Below, in pieces: positions 61,286 to 64,000 of a DNA stretch of 64,000 nucleotides. Position 1 is the first letter of the stretch; each line of letters opens with the position of its first letter. The DNA is taken from positions 1 to 64,000 of the forward strand of contig JARKOY010000074.1 of the NCBI GenBank assembly GCA_029975555.1, written 5' to 3'. The DNA is from Spirochaetia bacterium (GTDB lineage Bacteria; Spirochaetota; Spirochaetia; Treponematales; Rectinemataceae). Below the pieces are notes generated by a model that saw nothing but the letters and a program-made list of their open reading frames with translations, was not told the origin of the DNA and ran no database searches. The position numbers and the translations under genes are program-made.

Positions 61286-61412
61286 AGTGCACGAATACAT
61301 ACCACATAATTCGATTCGTTTCACGGGGTAAGAAATACGGCGCGAGGGTTAAACCATGCCCCTTCTTGTTCTGTCCTCCATCGATGGCTATCATATTTCG
61401 CAAGGATTGCCC

Positions 61413-62696
61413 ATGATACTCAAGCGCCGATACCACCCGACGAACTTCAAGTTTTTTACCTGGCTGTTGCGGCACACGTACGGCCTCTGGCTCAGGTGGA
61501 CGTATCGGATCACCGCGATCAATGCCGAGCTCTTTAAGACAGTCAAGCCTCCCTTCGTGATGGTCGGCAACCACACGACGCTCCTCGATCCCTTCATCGC
61601 CAATGCATTCGTGCCCTTCCCCGTCCATTGGGTGGCGAGCGACGGAAATATGCGAAACCCGATCATGCGCTTTCTGCTCCTGAAGCTGGTCGGCTGCATA
61701 CCCAAATCGAAGGCGATCCCGGACATCGAGACCGTGAGCTGGATCGTCGACATAATCCGTCGCAAGCACGGGGTTGTCGGAATGTATCCCGAGGGCCAGA
61801 GTTCATGGACGGGCACACCGTTCCCGGCCTTTTTCTCCAGCGCAAAGCTCTTGCGCCTTCTGCGGGTGCCCGTCGTATTGGCGAAGACGCACGGAGGCTA
61901 CCTCACAAAGCCGCGGTGGTCGCACGTGCGCCGCCCCGGCAAGGTGGAAGTTACTTTCTCCGTATTGTTTACGCCCGAGCAGCTGCACAGGGCCTCCCTT
62001 TCGGAGATAGACGGCGCGCTGAACGGTGCGCTTGCCTACGACGACACAGCCTGGTGCAGAGAGAGGGGCATTCAGTACAAGAGCGCGCGGGGCGCGGAGA
62101 GTCTTGAACTTGCGCTCTACATCTGCCCCAAATGTGCCGGCAAAGCGACCATGCACAGCGCGGGGAATGCCTTTAGCTGCGACCGCTGCGGTTTTTCCGT
62201 CGAATATCGGCCTGATGGGGCATTCTCGCTCCGCTCGGCTGGAAGGGGCCATGGCTACGTTCCTCCCTTCGACGAAGCGCCCTTCTTCGACTCCATCGTG
62301 ACATGGAACAATTTTCAGAACAGATATCTCTCCAAGCTCCTCGCCGAATGGAACGACGCAGGGAATACCGCGGGGCCGATCTTTTCAGATGAACTGGTCA
62401 CGCTGAAGCGCGGCAAGCGCATCGACTCCATGAAAACGATGCTGAAGGGGCGGATCGAGCTCTACGCGGACCGACTCGAATTCCACGACTGCCGGAATGT
62501 CGCCCGTAGCCCCGTCGTCTTTTCTCTCGAGCATGTGGAGGCAGAGGGCGTGCTCAAATGGAATTTTTTCGAATTCTACCAAGGGATGAATGTCTACCGC
62601 GTCGTCTTTAAGAACCCGAAGGCGTCGGGCAGAAAGTACGCCGACGCCATAGGGCTCCTTCGCGGCATTGCCGCCGGTCATTTGCCAGGCCGATAG
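61413..62696 (+). CDS. 1-acylglycerol-3-phosphate-type acyltransferase with zinc ribbon
   Basis: A 427-residue protein. Residues about 40-240 form a PlsC-like domain with the HX4D motif (GNHTTLLDPF) and the PEGQSSW block, which transfer acyl groups to lysophospholipids. Then comes a zinc ribbon (CPKCAGKATM...FSCDRCGFSVEY) and a C-terminal domain of unknown type (about 330-427). The ATG at 61413 with AAGGA upstream is preferred. The zinc ribbon is not typical of PlsC enzymes. The end overlaps the convergent GltS-type gene by about 19 bp. Confidence 0.82.
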   Translation: MILKRRYHPTNFKFFTWLLRHTYGLWLRWTYRITAINAELFKTVKPPFVMVGNHTTLLDPFIANAFVPFPVHWVASDGNMRNPIMRFLLLKLVGCIPKSKAIPDIETVSWIVDIIRRKHGVVGMYPEGQSSWTGTPFPAFFSSAKLLRLLRVPVVLAKTHGGYLTKPRWSHVRRPGKVEVTFSVLFTPEQLHRASLSEIDGALNGALAYDDTAWCRERGIQYKSARGAESLELALYICPKCAGKATMHSAGNAFSCDRCGFSVEYRPDGAFSLRSAGRGHGYVPPFDEAPFFDSIVTWNNFQNRYLSKLLAEWNDAGNTAGPIFSDELVTLKRGKRIDSMKTMLKGRIELYADRLEFHDCRNVARSPVVFSLEHVEAEGVLKWNFFEFYQGMNVYRVVFKNPKASGRKYADAIGLLRGIAAGHLPGR

Positions 62697-64000
62697 AAGT
62701 TCTCTCCAGGCGCGGCGAAACGGCGCTTCCTCGCCAGGACCCAGTAGACCACGGCGACGAAGATCAGATAGCCTACGGCAATTGCGAAAAACGTCCAGTA
62801 TGGGAGCATCGAACCGCTCGTATAGGCCTTTGCCGGCAGATTGATCGTCAGGATAAAAGGAATGGCCAGCGCAAAGGTGAGCCCAGCCGACAGCATGTAG
62901 TCCGAGGTGACCTTTGTTTTGAACTCAGGGTCCATGACCCTCAGCAGCGCCAGGCCCGTGGACAGCGTCCCCGTCGAAACGCCATAGATCATGAGCATGC
63001 GCTCGAAGCGGAAGTCGCGAAAAATCCTCGAGCTCACCCATGGAATCGTGTAGTACACCATAAAGCCGCACAGCGTCGACATGAGGAGGATGGGGAACCA
63101 GTATTTCCCCACAAACACGAGGGATATCGCCGCGAGCGCCCCTGCGACCATGTAATCGACCGACATGCCGGAAATCCTCGTCAGCGCGTCGTCGTCGAGC
63201 ACATGGCCAATCCTGAATAGATCCATGATCTTCCGGGCCACAATGGCGATTATTGCGGAGAAAATAAAATTGATGCCCCACAGGTTCGTCGCGAGCTCGG
63301 CGCCAGCCTTGCCCGCAAAGCCGAGCAGAAACGACACCGCTTTCAAAAACAGAAAACTCAAGAAATACACGAACACTACAACGGCCGCGTGGAAGCTGAA
63401 AGAGTCGATGGCCTCGGAGTCGGTGGTGAGGCGGTCTCCCACGGGTTTGTCGCTTTCTCTAGGGATGATGCCGGTCAAAAGCGCCTTGTCCGTCATGATG
63501 CTGAGCTGTTCGGGCTTCATCCAGCCCTTCCGGACGCCTTTGTGAATCAACAGCATGCCTCCGAAACAGGCCCAGAGGTACCCAAGGGCCGCGAAGGTCA
63601 AGCCCACGGTGGCTCCGCCTTCAAATCCCATCGACTCCCAGCCCTTGCCGATCGCGTACGCCTGGCCAGGCCCCAAGGCGAAGCCCAGAGGCAGATGCAG
63701 CCCGAAGGCAGGATGAATGCTGGGGAGGAAAAACAGAGTGAGCAGAAGCCCCAGAATGGCCTGCGACGCATACCCGAAGAGTATCAGCGCCGACATGCCG
63801 AGCACGCTGCCGTTGGACCTGGATCCTTTGATTTTAGGGGGCGAGGACCTGAGCGACATGCTTATGAAGGAGATGTTCAACAGATGATAGACGAGGTCTC
63901 CGAGCCTGTTGGTGGCATATCCCAGCGCCGGCATCAGATAATTGTACACGGGAAGAAGCAGAAATCCGGCAGTCAGTGCGTTGGGAACGAGGTATCGCTG
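62678..64000 (-). CDS. Sodium/glutamate symporter (GltS-like), partial
   Basis: At least 440 residues of a membrane protein with 10 or more hydrophobic helices. The reading frame is open to the right edge (RYLVPNALTAGFLLLPVYNY), so the N-terminus is outside the window; a GTG at 63949 is inside this block and is not the start. Segments such as LPLGFALGPGQAYAIGKGWE and the tandem-repeat layout match the GltS family of Na+-dependent glutamate importers. A cytosolic loop in the middle (about 180-200 from the visible start) is longer than in E. coli GltS. Confidence 0.8.
   Translation of the reverse strand, partial: QRYLVPNALTAGFLLLPVYNYLMPALGYATNRLGDLVYHLLNISFISMSLRSSPPKIKGSRSNGSVLGMSALILFGYASQAILGLLLTLFFLPSIHPAFGLHLPLGFALGPGQAYAIGKGWESMGFEGGATVGLTFAALGYLWACFGGMLLIHKGVRKGWMKPEQLSIMTDKALLTGIIPRESDKPVGDRLTTDSEAIDSFSFHAAVVVFVYFLSFLFLKAVSFLLGFAGKAGAELATNLWGINFIFSAIIAIVARKIMDLFRIGHVLDDDALTRISGMSVDYMVAGALAAISLVFVGKYWFPILLMSTLCGFMVYYTIPWVSSRIFRDFRFERMLMIYGVSTGTLSTGLALLRVMDPEFKTKVTSDYMLSAGLTFALAIPFILTINLPAKAYTSGSMLPYWTFFAIAVGYLIFVAVVYWVLARKRRFAAPGENFYRPGK

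Noticed and set aside
1-64000. CRISPR arrays, insertion sequences, prophage or rRNA/tRNA genes
   Set aside because: No regular repeats, transposase or phage motifs, or conserved RNA segments were found when reading both strands; short RNA genes could still be missed without a covariance-model search.

Overview
The window is a dense, GC-rich bacterial chromosome segment with no rRNA, tRNA, CRISPR array or insertion sequence that I could find. The best guess for the source is a spirochaete (inference). A PUR-alpha-type nucleic-acid-binding protein (54741-55127) and a 30-residue AURKAIP1/COX24-like basic protein (51535-51627) are known mainly from Spirochaetes and Bacteroidetes. Promoters here have TTGACA/TATAAT architecture and most genes have strong Shine-Dalgarno sites, which argues against Bacteroidetes. 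Butyrate kinase, phosphotransbutyrylase and a ferredoxin-linked 2-oxoacid oxidoreductase point to an anaerobic fermenter.

Layout. 0-7.2 kb: an L,D-transpeptidase-like exported protein and an unknown lipoprotein; then, on the minus strand, an intact FecE-type ATPase next to a wrecked FecCD permease, and a heterodimeric ABC exporter with one degenerate catalytic site. 7.3-29.2 kb: a large sugar locus built from two divergent units. The minus-strand unit encodes an Rbs-type ABC importer (ATPase, permease, binding protein), a PfkB kinase, an L-fucose mutarotase, an AEC transporter, a LacI repressor and L-fucose isomerase, ending in a clear terminator. The plus-strand unit encodes a DeoR regulator, E2, E3 and a fused E1 alpha-beta of a 2-oxoacid/acetoin-type dehydrogenase complex, a PHP protein, an SDR with an extra N-terminal domain, an FGGY kinase, an L-sorbose-1-phosphate-reductase-like enzyme and a YqhD-like alcohol dehydrogenase. 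The shared control region carries two LacI-type operators around a good promoter. No fuculose-phosphate aldolase is present. The gene set instead fits a cleavage of a 1-deoxyketose phosphate to acetyl-CoA plus a tetrose phosphate; this is my main hypothesis and is chemical inference only.

29.3-45.5 kb: argG-argH; a PfkB kinase; a DAACS dicarboxylate symporter; an operon of an Asp/Glu-racemase-like protein, a cupin and a Rieske oxygenase; a CAT/E2-fold protein without its catalytic His; FmdB; Kbl; a rhomboid; exonuclease III; a DinG helicase fused to a JAMM domain; ManA; and a YaiI-family protein. 45.5-64 kb: a transglycosylase; the operon buk-ptb-vor(delta, alpha, beta, gamma); the mini ribosomal-type protein; a P-loop ATPase-Asp23 fusion; phosphoglucomutase; a PUR protein overlapping RNase HII tail to tail; a GNAT acetyltransferase; TrxB; a PAS histidine kinase with a degenerate ATPase domain; a PHP histidinol-phosphatase; DksA; IF-1; an Smr protein; an acyltransferase-zinc ribbon protein; and a partial GltS-type symporter running off the right edge.

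Several first genes of transcription units have no Shine-Dalgarno site and instead carry a -10 box ending 5 or 6 nt before the ATG, which suggests leaderless mRNAs.
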